DNA of 38,219 nt from UBA8437 sp003445035 (lineage in GTDB: Bacteria; Planctomycetota; Planctomycetia; Planctomycetales; Planctomycetaceae): contig CALCHI010000421.1 in NCBI GenBank assembly GCA_937901285.1, positions 1-38,219 on the forward strand, read 5' to 3'. Position 1 is the stretch's first letter. The number at the start of each line of letters is the position of its first letter. Shown here piece by piece: positions 25,909-33,324 of this stretch. Made by a program: the position numbers and the translations under genes. A model generated the notes under the pieces. That model worked only from the letters and a program-made list of their open reading frames with translations. It ran no database searches and had not been told where the DNA came from.

Positions 25909-27273
25909 TCAGTCCTTGCAGGTCTCGCAGTCCCTCGGCTTCGAACAACTCGACTTGATCTTCAACGGAATCGTCACCCGCACGGGCACCTTCCGGGTGA
26001 CTGTCCTCGGAATGCAGCGGGTCACCTTGTACTCGACCTGGCGAGGCACCTTCTTGGGTCGGTTGACGTAACGCGTGTAGCAGACCTTCCGGGGAGCACA
26101 GTAGGGTACGCACCGGGTCTTCGTCTCGGTCCGGTGACCGTGCACCTTGTACGGCACACGACGCGTCTTCTTTTCTCGGATCACCTTGCAGACGGTGTAA
26201 GGCACCCGCTTCTCGTGTGTCTTCTTCTTCCACTCGCAGACGGTGTAGGGCACCTTGCGGGTCCGGCACTCCCGGACCACCTTGCAGACGGTGTAGGGCA
26301 CCTTCTTGGTCTTCCGCTCGCGGATCACCTTGCAGACGGTGTAAGGCACCCGCTTCTTCACGCAGTACGGCTCGCGGCGACACACCGTGTAGGGCACCCG
26401 CTTGTGCTTGATCTCGGTGACGTGCGTCGTGCACGAGACCATCTTCTTGACCCGCCTGGGAACCCAGACCCGCTTGCTGACCATCCGGGGTGCACACGCC
26501 ACCCTCGCCGGCTTTTCACAACCCGGCCGAGTCGGACCACTGCACTTGGGAACCACCGGGGTGCGGCAGGCGACCTTCACTGTCTTCCACTCGCCCCCGT
26601 CAACTTCCACTTCCTTCTGCAACGTCACCGGCCTGCAGACCTTCCAGGTCACGTCCTTGTAGTGTGTCTCGCGGACCGTCTTGTAGTGCGTCTCGGTCTC
26701 CTCGCGGTACTTCGTCTCGTGGACCTTCCGGCAGACGGTGTAACTGACCTCGCGGACCTTCTTCACCGGCACGTGGCGACAGACGGTGTAGGACTCCTCG
26801 CGGTACTTCGTCTTGTGCACCGCGTAACGATGCGTGCACCGAATCGTCTTGTGCTTCGTCTCGGACACCTTCCGACACACCGTGTACTTCTCGATGCGGT
26901 ACTTCGTCTCACAGGTGGGGATCTTCACCGTGTAGTTTTCGTGACGGTACTTCGTCTCGTAGATCGTCCGCTTGCACTCGAGTGGTATTCGCTCGCAGAC
27001 GGTGTTGAAGACCGTTTTGTAGACGGTGAATTCCTTCGGCTCCCAGACCGTCTCCTTCATCGTCCGGTACTCGGTCTTGCAACGGACCTTCGCCGTGCAG
27101 TACTCGTCGCTGGCCCGACACGCACTCGTCGGGCACGCCCGGTAGCTCGCCGCTCCGCAATACCCCGCCTCGGCCGAACGACCCGATGCAGCGACCAGGC
27201 CACAACCGAGCACCAACATCGCCGAGCGGATCAGCCAGGCGAAGTTTCGGAAGGTATCAGGAGGAGACGGCAT
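25909..27273 (-). CDS. YTV-repeat cysteine-rich envelope protein
   Basis: This 454-residue secreted protein has a signal peptide (cut expected near SAEA|GYCG, about residue 36) followed by a highly basic, Cys-, Tyr- and Thr-rich region. YTVC occurs eight times, with variants such as YTVK and YKV, in units typically ending KVPYTVCK. This is the YTV domain known from planctomycete protein families, thought to form disulfide-linked wall or surface layers. The C-terminus has paired cysteines (SSCSKPRDCETC). ATG at 27273 opens the signal peptide; an in-frame TTG at 27315 is less likely. A strong terminator follows. Structural rather than enzymatic function is inferred. Confidence 0.88.
   Translation of the reverse strand: MPSPPDTFRNFAWLIRSAMLVLGCGLVAASGRSAEAGYCGAASYRACPTSACRASDEYCTAKVRCKTEYRTMKETVWEPKEFTVYKTVFNTVCERIPLECKRTIYETKYRHENYTVKIPTCETKYRIEKYTVCRKVSETKHKTIRCTHRYAVHKTKYREESYTVCRHVPVKKVREVSYTVCRKVHETKYREETETHYKTVRETHYKDVTWKVCRPVTLQKEVEVDGGEWKTVKVACRTPVVPKCSGPTRPGCEKPARVACAPRMVSKRVWVPRRVKKMVSCTTHVTEIKHKRVPYTVCRREPYCVKKRVPYTVCKVIRERKTKKVPYTVCKVVRECRTRKVPYTVCEWKKKTHEKRVPYTVCKVIREKKTRRVPYKVHGHRTETKTRCVPYCAPRKVCYTRYVNRPKKVPRQVEYKVTRCIPRTVTRKVPVRVTIPLKIKSSCSKPRDCETCKD
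26185..26424 (-). repeat. five in-frame 48-base repeats in the YTV gene
   Basis: A GCAGACGGTGTAGGGCACC-like core recurs exactly every 48 bases, with units beginning at 26185, 26233, 26281, 26329 and 26377 (plus-strand reading). Each unit encodes 16 residues of the form VPYTVCK plus a basic spacer. Older, weaker copies flank the block. The close match between units suggests recent tandem duplication and possible copy-number variation between strains. Confidence 0.85.
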
Positions 27274-27496
27274 TGGGGCTGAAAGCGAATCGAGTAGATG
27301 AAGCTGGCTGGACAAGGGGGGACCGGTACGACCCCACCAACCGGTGAAACCGCCTATTCTTTACTCGGCACTCTGGCCGACAGAATCCAGAGAACCTTGA
27401 ATCTTTGCCCAACCTGCCCATCTTGACACTCCCTTTGACACGAACGCGGGGCGGGCACACCCCCGGAGTGCCACGACTTCAGTGACATCGAATTGC

Positions 27497-27502
27497 TAGG
27501 AT
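27497..27502 (+). promoter_or_regulatory. candidate -10 box (TAGGAT) for the sugar isomerase gene
   Basis: TAGGAT lies in ATTGCTAGGATGG, 34 bases before the ATG at 27537. A start about 7 bases later would give a short leader containing the Shine-Dalgarno AGAGGA. The -35 region is weak (CGAC core about 18 bases upstream). The same box occurs before lepA. Confidence 0.3.
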
Positions 27503-27536
27503 GGCCTGTCCGAGACAGCCACACAGAGGAACCGGG

Positions 27537-28388
27537 ATGAAGTTCGCCATTTGTCAGGAACTGTTCGAGGGGTGGGAGTGGGAGCGTCAGTGCGCGTTGA
27601 TTGCCGAGATCGGTTACACGGGAATCGAGGCAGCACCGTTCACCCTGGCCTCGACGATCTACGAACTCTCAGCCGACCGTCGCGTGGAACTGCGGGAGCA
27701 GGCCGAGGCGCACGGGCTGGAGATCATCGGGCTGCACTGGCTGCTGGCCAAGACCGAGGGGCTGTACCTGACTTCACCCGAGACATCAGTGCGAGAAGCG
27801 ACACGCGACTACGTGGTCGCGCTGGGAGAGGCCTGTGCCGACCTCGGCGGTGACCTGATGGTCTTCGGATCGCCGGCCCAGCGGAACCTGCTCGAGGGCG
27901 TTTCGCGTGAGGAGGCGATGGGCTACGCGGCCGAGGTGTTTGCCGGAGCGCTGCCGCAGCTGGCCGAACTGGGTGTCAGCATCTGCATGGAGCCGTTGAC
28001 GACCAACGAGACCGACTTCATCCGCACGTGCGCCGAGGCGGTCGAGTTGATCGAGCGTGTCGAGAGTGCCACGGAAGCCAGGAACTTCCTGTTACACCAG
28101 GACGTCAAGGCGATGGTCGGCCAGGAAACCGATCCGGTGTCGGAACTGGTTCACCGCCACGCCGACCGGCTGGGTCACTTCCATGTCAACGACACGAACC
28201 TGCTGGGTCCGGGAATGGGCGAAACCGATTTCGTCCCGATTCTCGGGGCGCTCGAGGAGATCGGATACGACGGCTGGGTTTCGGTCGAGGTCTTCGATTA
28301 TGCCCCGGGTGCCGAACACATTTCCCGAACCAGCTTCGAGAACCTCCAGCAGGCACTGGCCGCCAGCCGCGAGAACAGGGCGTCCTGA
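27537..28388 (+). CDS. sugar phosphate isomerase/epimerase (xylose isomerase-like TIM barrel)
   Basis: This 283-residue protein has the AP-endonuclease-2/xylose-isomerase-like fold. Likely metal or catalytic residues are Glu31 (GIEAAP), Glu152 (CMEPL), Asp189 (LHQDVK), His214 and His216 (GHFHVND) and Glu251 (VSVEVFDY). Relatives isomerise or epimerise sugars such as inosose or ketohexoses; the substrate is not predictable and no sugar operon surrounds it. ATG at 27537 follows AGAGGA at good spacing; an earlier in-frame ATG at 27501 overlaps the likely promoter. The gene is convergent with rnc, leaving 15 bases between stops. Confidence 0.87.
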   Translation: MKFAICQELFEGWEWERQCALIAEIGYTGIEAAPFTLASTIYELSADRRVELREQAEAHGLEIIGLHWLLAKTEGLYLTSPETSVREATRDYVVALGEACADLGGDLMVFGSPAQRNLLEGVSREEAMGYAAEVFAGALPQLAELGVSICMEPLTTNETDFIRTCAEAVELIERVESATEARNFLLHQDVKAMVGQETDPVSELVHRHADRLGHFHVNDTNLLGPGMGETDFVPILGALEEIGYDGWVSVEVFDYAPGAEHISRTSFENLQQALAASRENRAS

Positions 28389-28403
28389 AGCGGCCGCCGC
28401 GGT

Positions 28404-29171
28404 TCACTCGAAATCGGACACCTCGTCAGGATCGTCCGCGTCGTCATCGACCAGTGCCGTCGACTGCAACTGGCCGAGTGCCTGAAGGGCTGCCAGTTGC
28501 TCGGCCTCCTTCTTGTTCGGACCCCACGCCGCAGGAAAGGTCTCGTCGGAAATTCTGGCAGCGACCTGGAAACACTTGGCGTGGTCTGGTCCTTGCTCGT
28601 CCAGCAACAGGTAGTCGGGAGTTTCCCCGCATCGCTTCTGGGCCAATTGCTGCAGCAGGTGCTTGTAGTTCCTGGAATCGGCGTCGGCCGCCTCCGCAAT
28701 CCGTTCACGCAGGCAACGCTCGATCAACGCTTCAGCGGCCTCGTATCCCTGGTCGAGATAGACTCCGGCAATGATCGCTTCGAGGGTGGCAGCGAGAATC
28801 GACAACGGGACGGTGTCGGCCGAACCGGCTTCGCCGACAAGTCCCTTGCCAAGCTTGAGGAACCTGTGAAGTCCGAGCTCAACGCAGACCTCGGCGCAGG
28901 TCACCCGACTGACAACCGCGGACTTGATCCGGGTCATCTCGCCCTCGGGACAGTCCGGAAAGGTCCGGAACAGGTAGTCCGAGGTCACAAGTCCCAACAC
29001 CGCGTCTCCGAGAAACTCCAGCCGCTCGTTGCTCTCCAGTCGCGTGGGGGCCGTGGAGGAATGCGTCAGGCAGCGGCGGAGGATTTCGAGATCGTCGAAG
29101 CGGACGCCGATCGCCTGCTGGCACCCGGCCAGCCGCTCATCCCATTCCAGGGTCTCGTTGTCGAACACCAT
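28404..29171 (-). CDS. rnc: ribonuclease III with substituted active-site Asp
   Basis: This 255-residue protein has an RNase III domain and a C-terminal double-stranded RNA-binding domain (about 165-240, ending GPNKKEAEQLAALQAL). RNase III cuts double-stranded RNA in rRNA processing and mRNA decay. The signature NERLEFLGDAVL is at 48-59 with Glu49, Glu52 and Asp56. The second catalytic stretch reads ILAATLEAIIAGVYLD: Glu131 (E. coli Glu117) is present, but the position of E. coli Asp114 is Ala128. The C-terminus has an acidic tail (DDDADDPDEVSDFE). The ATG is preceded by GAGGTG. It is divergent from htrA across 175 bases. Confidence 0.93.
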   Translation of the reverse strand: MVFDNETLEWDERLAGCQQAIGVRFDDLEILRRCLTHSSTAPTRLESNERLEFLGDAVLGLVTSDYLFRTFPDCPEGEMTRIKSAVVSRVTCAEVCVELGLHRFLKLGKGLVGEAGSADTVPLSILAATLEAIIAGVYLDQGYEAAEALIERCLRERIAEAADADSRNYKHLLQQLAQKRCGETPDYLLLDEQGPDHAKCFQVAARISDETFPAAWGPNKKEAEQLAALQALGQLQSTALVDDDADDPDEVSDFE

Positions 29172-29346
29172 GTCGGTGACACCTCACCGGAAGTTCCCCG
29201 CCGGCCCGCAAACTAGGTCGGCCTCCTGAGAAAGTCAACGAGTCTCCAACACATCTGGAGGGTCGCGACGTAAGCACGTACACTAATAAGTAGACGATCC
29301 CAGACCACCAACGGTGGTCCGATGCGGTGCCAAGAGGAGCCTCAAC

Positions 29347-30558
29347 ATGAAATTGCTTCGTAGCAGTACCCCCTGGTTGTTTTCGTTGATCTGCGGCATC
29401 GGCGTGGTGGCCGTCGTCGGCCTCGGCCAGCGAGCCGACCGCGCAAAAGCCGCACCGGTCGCCGCCAACATCACCCAGCTCTCGAACGTCTTCCGGGACG
29501 TCTCGAAAAAAGTCCTGCCCAGCGTGGTGTCGCTGAGAGTCAAGCAGAAGGCACCGGCCGGCCGCAGTCGCGAGGACGCCGAGAAGTTCTTTGAAGAGCA
29601 TCCCGAGATCCCCGAGCGGTTCCGCGAGTTCTTCCGTGGCGGACCCAACGGGCAGGCGCCCCGCGGCCCCCAGGGCATGGGATCCGGATCGATCATCGAT
29701 CGCAGTGGAATCATCCTGACCAACAACCACGTGGTGAAGGACGCCGAGGAGGTCGTGGTGCGTCTTCACGACGGCCGTGAATTCACTGCCACCGACGTCA
29801 AGGGCGACCCACGAACCGATGTCGCGATCGTGAAGATCGAGGGGGCCGGCCCGCTGCAGCCCCTGCAGCTGGGCGACAGCGACTCGATACAGGTCGGTGA
29901 CTGGGTCCTGGCCTTTGGCAGCCCGTTCGGACTGGATCTCTCGGTCACCGCCGGCATCATCAGTGCCAAGGGCCGCGGACCCGGCATCACCGAGCGCGAG
30001 GACTTTCTCCAGACCGACGCCGCGATCAACCCGGGCAACAGCGGCGGGCCACTGATCGACATGAGTGGTCGCGTGATCGGCATGAACACCGCCATCGCCA
30101 CCAGCACTCGCAGTTCGGCCGGTGTGGGTTTCGCCGTACCGGTCAACATGGTCCGCTGGGTCAGCCGGCAGCTGATCGACGACGGCCGTGTCAAACGGGC
30201 CTGGCTGGGCGTCGGCGTACAGCCGATCGATGCCCAGGTTGCCCGGCAGTTCGATATCCAGATCGGTGCGGGAGCGATCATCGGCCAGGTCATGCAGAAC
30301 TCACCCGCCGCCAAGGCCGGCCTCTCACCCAAAGACATCATCCAGTCTTTCGACGGCAAGGCGATCAACGGGCCGAGAAAGCTGCAGTCGATCGTCGAAC
30401 GTCTCGAGGTGGGCAAGACCTACCCGGTGAAGATCCGGCGAGACGGCAAACAGCAGACCGTCAAGGTGACCGTCGCCGAAATGCCCGCATCGTCGGACCG
30501 GATCCGGCAGCGGTTCAGGGAACGGAAACGGCAGCCGAAGAACCAACCGCCGGAGTGA
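29347..30558 (+). CDS. htrA: HtrA/DegP-family periplasmic serine protease
   Basis: This 403-residue envelope protease/chaperone degrades or refolds damaged proteins. An N-terminal membrane/signal segment (about 9-27) is followed by the trypsin-like domain with His128 (TNNHVV), Asp158 (RTDVAIV) and Ser232 (NPGNSGGP), then a single PDZ domain (about 285-395). A long regulatory LA-type loop (KAPAGRSREDAEKFFEEHPE) precedes the catalytic His. One PDZ domain makes it DegS-like in layout, though a soluble DegQ-like form is possible if the signal is cleaved. AGGAG precedes ATG 29347 at ideal spacing. Its 3' end overlaps the convergent kinase-peptidase gene by 44 bases. Confidence 0.93.
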   Translation: MKLLRSSTPWLFSLICGIGVVAVVGLGQRADRAKAAPVAANITQLSNVFRDVSKKVLPSVVSLRVKQKAPAGRSREDAEKFFEEHPEIPERFREFFRGGPNGQAPRGPQGMGSGSIIDRSGIILTNNHVVKDAEEVVVRLHDGREFTATDVKGDPRTDVAIVKIEGAGPLQPLQLGDSDSIQVGDWVLAFGSPFGLDLSVTAGIISAKGRGPGITEREDFLQTDAAINPGNSGGPLIDMSGRVIGMNTAIATSTRSSAGVGFAVPVNMVRWVSRQLIDDGRVKRAWLGVGVQPIDAQVARQFDIQIGAGAIIGQVMQNSPAAKAGLSPKDIIQSFDGKAINGPRKLQSIVERLEVGKTYPVKIRRDGKQQTVKVTVAEMPASSDRIRQRFRERKRQPKNQPPE

Positions 30559-32791
30559 CCCCCATCGGGTGGCCCAGCGTCGGCAGTTTCCTGACGTAAG
30601 CCAGTAGCAGCCTGTCCGCATCGGGGATCGATTCTCTGATCCGCGGGCCGAGCAACCCCGCGTAGGGCCGCTGGGCCAGGTTCCCCAGGTACTGCCTCAA
30701 CACCTCGGGACCCCGGGGGTGGCCGTGCATCAGGAAGTGCACCCAGGCCCAGGCCTGTTCGTAGTCGACCCGCTGCATGTCGGCAACGTGCTCGAGCTGC
30801 TCCAGCCGTTCCAGATCGGGTTGCCAGCCGTTGGCAACCGCCGCGGCCAACCGGTCGGCGTACTCGGTATTGACTCCCCCGGGCTTCGGACCCACCACTT
30901 CGAAATACTCGGCCAACCCCTCGTCCAACCACAGCGGGACTCGCTTCAACGACGAATGGAGGATCCCGTGAGTGAACTCGTGGCGGAGATCCTCCTGGAT
31001 CCGGTCACCCCAGAATGTGTAGACGGCCAATTTCCGAGGAGTGCCCACGAAGTAAGCTCGCCGGCTGGGCAACTGCGGGTACGACGACGCCAGGAACGAC
31101 TCGTATTCGCGGCGGCTGGCAAAGACGTGCACGACCACTTCCCGCGACGGCTCGGGCAATGTCAGCCCGGAGACAATGTGACGTTCCAGCCGTTCGAGAT
31201 CGTCGATCAGCCAGTGGTCCTTCTTCAGCGGCACATCGCTGAGCAGGGTGAAGCGATCGGACTGGATCGAATGCCTGACGGGCGGTTCGGCAACGTTGCG
31301 GGTGTTGGAGAGACATCCGGCAATGGCCAGGGACAACGCCACCAGCCACATCGCAGCACGCGGTCCCGCCGTCGGCGACGGCGTTCGGACGGCCTTTCCT
31401 GTCCAGGTCGGCAACAGCAGCAGCGGTCGATCGTGGTTTTCCGGATCGACGAGCAGCTGGTCGGATCCGAGATCATCGATCGACACACCGGCCCGGACAA
31501 TGCGATCCCGCAGAATCTCGACCTCGCGTTCAACCGATTCGTGTTCGGGCCACTCGGCCAGCGGCACCGCCTGGTCCGGCACCGGCACCACCAACACGCC
31601 ATGACGGGACGTCTCGACGAACAACCACGGACGGGCCACTGGCAACCCGCGGCGCCACAGCGCGTGGCCCAGTTCCCACGCGTCTCGAGCCGACTCGCCA
31701 CTGGCCGCCCCGTCGAATCGAAGCATACGGGTCATCACCGCACCGCGACCGGTGGCCAGCGGCACGCCGGTGCCATCAGGAGGTGGCACGGCCGCGAGCC
31801 GATCCCGGAGATGTTCGAGTTGTTGTTGGCCGAGAAAAACCAGCCCCCGACAGGTCGCCTGGGCGGAATCGGCAATCAACAGTCGCCGGTTGCCACGCGC
31901 CCAGTGCCGGTCCCGCCGCCGCCACGTCCGTTCGCGCCGACGACAGAACAGCGGCCGCCAGGTCGCGGCCCATTCACGCCGTGTCACCTCGTCGAAGGCG
32001 ACAGCACCAGACGCCTCCATGTACTTCTGCAGGAACACCCAGCGTTCTGACGGCGTCACGCTCGATCCGAACGCGGCCGCCAGCCGAGCCAGCCCCCTCA
32101 GTCTCCGGGAGGTGGTCGGACGGCGCCGCGAGACGGGGTGCAGGTCGATCAACACCACCCGTGGTCGCTCTCCGTCCCGGGACTGCACCAGGAAGTTGCC
32201 GGCATGGAGATCGCCGTGCCAGAATCCGCCGTCGTGGAGCCGTGCGAGAATCTCGGCGGTCTGGCTCACCACCTCACGCCTGAAAGCCGGTCCGGTGCCG
32301 GGATCGTTGTCGGCCAGCAATTCGTCAAGCGGCCTCGCTTCAGGAACTCCGACGGTCACCAGCCAACTGTCACGGTCGTGCCCCGGCCACAAGGGGCCAC
32401 CCACCGCAACCACCTGGGCGGTTGGAACGCCCAGTTCCGCCGCCGCCACCATCCCGCGATACTCACGGCGTGACGTGGCCCCCCGTGCGAGACGCCGGCA
32501 GCGGGCCTTCCAGTCGGCAGCGCGATAACGCTTGATGTAAAGCGAGGTCCCGGACAGGTCACCAGGCAACTCCAGGCGGTAGACCGTGCGGTGATGTCCG
32601 GTCTTGACCAACTCCAGCACCCCCTCCTCCTGCCAGCGGTCCAGCGGCAGGACGTCGGGATCCCGCTCGCCGGGACCGAACAGGGCATCGGCCAGGGACG
32701 GCTCGACATCCCACGCGAAGGAGACACCGCCGGATCGCTGCAGGCCACTGGTGGAAGCCGGTCCGATGATCGAAGGCCTCGTGGAGGTCAA
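30515..32791 (-). CDS. kinase - pseudokinase - HExxH peptidase fusion (WaaP/Kdo-kinase-like plus DUF1570-like)
   Basis: This single 758-codon frame holds three parts. Residues about 60-290 are a lipopolysaccharide-kinase-type domain: Lys87 (LYIKRYR), Glu110, catalytic loop HGDLHAGN (192-199) and metal Asp216 (LIDLHP). Residues about 310-465 look like a second, degenerate kinase lobe (AWELGHALWRRGLPVARPWLFVE, then DDLGSDQLLVDP without a catalytic His-Gly-Asp). Residues 481-758 start MWLVALSLAIAGC, a perfect lipoprotein signal, then carry HEFTH (604-608) and WLDEGLAEYFE with Glu624, a gluzincin zinc peptidase site. The only available start is TTG at 32791 with no clear ribosome site. It may be one membrane-spanning fusion or two products with an internal start at 31351. 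Confidence 0.75.
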   Translation of the reverse strand: MTSTRPSIIGPASTSGLQRSGGVSFAWDVEPSLADALFGPGERDPDVLPLDRWQEEGVLELVKTGHHRTVYRLELPGDLSGTSLYIKRYRAADWKARCRRLARGATSRREYRGMVAAAELGVPTAQVVAVGGPLWPGHDRDSWLVTVGVPEARPLDELLADNDPGTGPAFRREVVSQTAEILARLHDGGFWHGDLHAGNFLVQSRDGERPRVVLIDLHPVSRRRPTTSRRLRGLARLAAAFGSSVTPSERWVFLQKYMEASGAVAFDEVTRREWAATWRPLFCRRRERTWRRRDRHWARGNRRLLIADSAQATCRGLVFLGQQQLEHLRDRLAAVPPPDGTGVPLATGRGAVMTRMLRFDGAASGESARDAWELGHALWRRGLPVARPWLFVETSRHGVLVVPVPDQAVPLAEWPEHESVEREVEILRDRIVRAGVSIDDLGSDQLLVDPENHDRPLLLLPTWTGKAVRTPSPTAGPRAAMWLVALSLAIAGCLSNTRNVAEPPVRHSIQSDRFTLLSDVPLKKDHWLIDDLERLERHIVSGLTLPEPSREVVVHVFASRREYESFLASSYPQLPSRRAYFVGTPRKLAVYTFWGDRIQEDLRHEFTHGILHSSLKRVPLWLDEGLAEYFEVVGPKPGGVNTEYADRLAAAVANGWQPDLERLEQLEHVADMQRVDYEQAWAWVHFLMHGHPRGPEVLRQYLGNLAQRPYAGLLGPRIRESIPDADRLLLAYVRKLPTLGHPMGVTPAVGSSAAVSVP
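31313..31351 (-). other. internal start and lipobox of the peptidase part
   Basis: ATG at 31351-31349 opens a classic lipoprotein signal peptide ending IAGC, with the Cys codon at 31315-31313. No stop codon separates it from the kinase frame upstream, and no strong Shine-Dalgarno precedes it. If used, it would give a 278-residue lipoprotein peptidase independent of the kinase. Confidence 0.45.
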
Positions 32792-32831
32792 GAGATCTGG
32801 AGTTCAGGAGAAATTTTGAGTTGCCCGACGG

Positions 32832-33218
32832 TCACTCTCGCCTGGCCGTTTCGTCGTCCCTGGCTCCGCTTCGAGGAATCAGTCCCCGCGGAACCAGCCG
32901 TGCCGGAATCGTTCCCAGGTGGTCTCCGGAATCGTCGGAAGAGGAATCGGGTGCGTCGCCTCGGCGAGGACCCGAACGCGTCTCCGGCAACAGGTCGGCA
33001 TGACCGTGATCCTTCATCGCCGCCAGCAGTTCCGGATGCTTCTCCCAGTCGTCAAGACCCCAGTCACGAACATCGACGTAGGGGTCGACCAACGAGACCT
33101 CGATCTTGGGGATCAGCAGGAACTGTTCGCCGGTGCGGACCAGGTGATAGTGGTGGGCCGAGAAGACAAGTCCTCCCCCCACGGCCATGCCAAACAGGAG
33201 CGTTGTGAGTCGGCGCAT
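32832..33218 (-). CDS. small membrane-anchored protein, conserved-type hypothetical
   Basis: This 128-residue protein begins MRRLTTLLFGMAVGGGLVF, a membrane or signal segment. A compact region follows with LVRTGEQFLLIPK, PYVDVRDWGLDDWEKHPELL and DHGHADLLPE, then a disordered polar tail. I have the impression of a short planctomycete hypothetical family with the pattern (Y/F)VDVR-W-DW--H-EL, but assign no function. ATG at 33218 is chosen because it opens the hydrophobic segment; the longer in-frame reading adds 56 arginine/proline-rich residues that overlap fmt. It sits between fmt (106 bases upstream) and the kinase fusion (40 bases downstream). Confidence 0.7.
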   Translation of the reverse strand: MRRLTTLLFGMAVGGGLVFSAHHYHLVRTGEQFLLIPKIEVSLVDPYVDVRDWGLDDWEKHPELLAAMKDHGHADLLPETRSGPRRGDAPDSSSDDSGDHLGTIPARLVPRGLIPRSGARDDETARRE

Positions 33219-33324
33219 GACTGGTTGAGGACAACGGCGTCGGGGGTCAGGGGAGTGCCGACTCGCTCGAGCCGGCAGCGGGTCGCGGATGGTCCCAGAA
33301 AGCCGACAACCGGGCAATACGGGT

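Noticed and set aside
26185..26424. CRISPR-like regular spacing
   Set aside because: The 48-base units are coding, in frame and continuous, without unique spacers; they are protein repeats of the YTV gene.
27423..27440. Tandem TTGACA boxes upstream of the sugar isomerase
   Set aside because: Two TTGACA copies 12 bases apart look like -35 elements, but no acceptable -10 lies 16-18 bases after either copy on the plus strand.
29244..29260. Small inverted repeat CTCCA/TGGAG before htrA
   Set aside because: Only five base pairs with a seven-base loop; too weak to call an operator or terminator without further support.
32792..32831. Upstream ATG start for the kinase-peptidase gene
   Set aside because: An in-frame TGA lies five codons before the TTG at 32791, and no ATG or GTG exists nearby, so TTG was kept despite the poor ribosome site.
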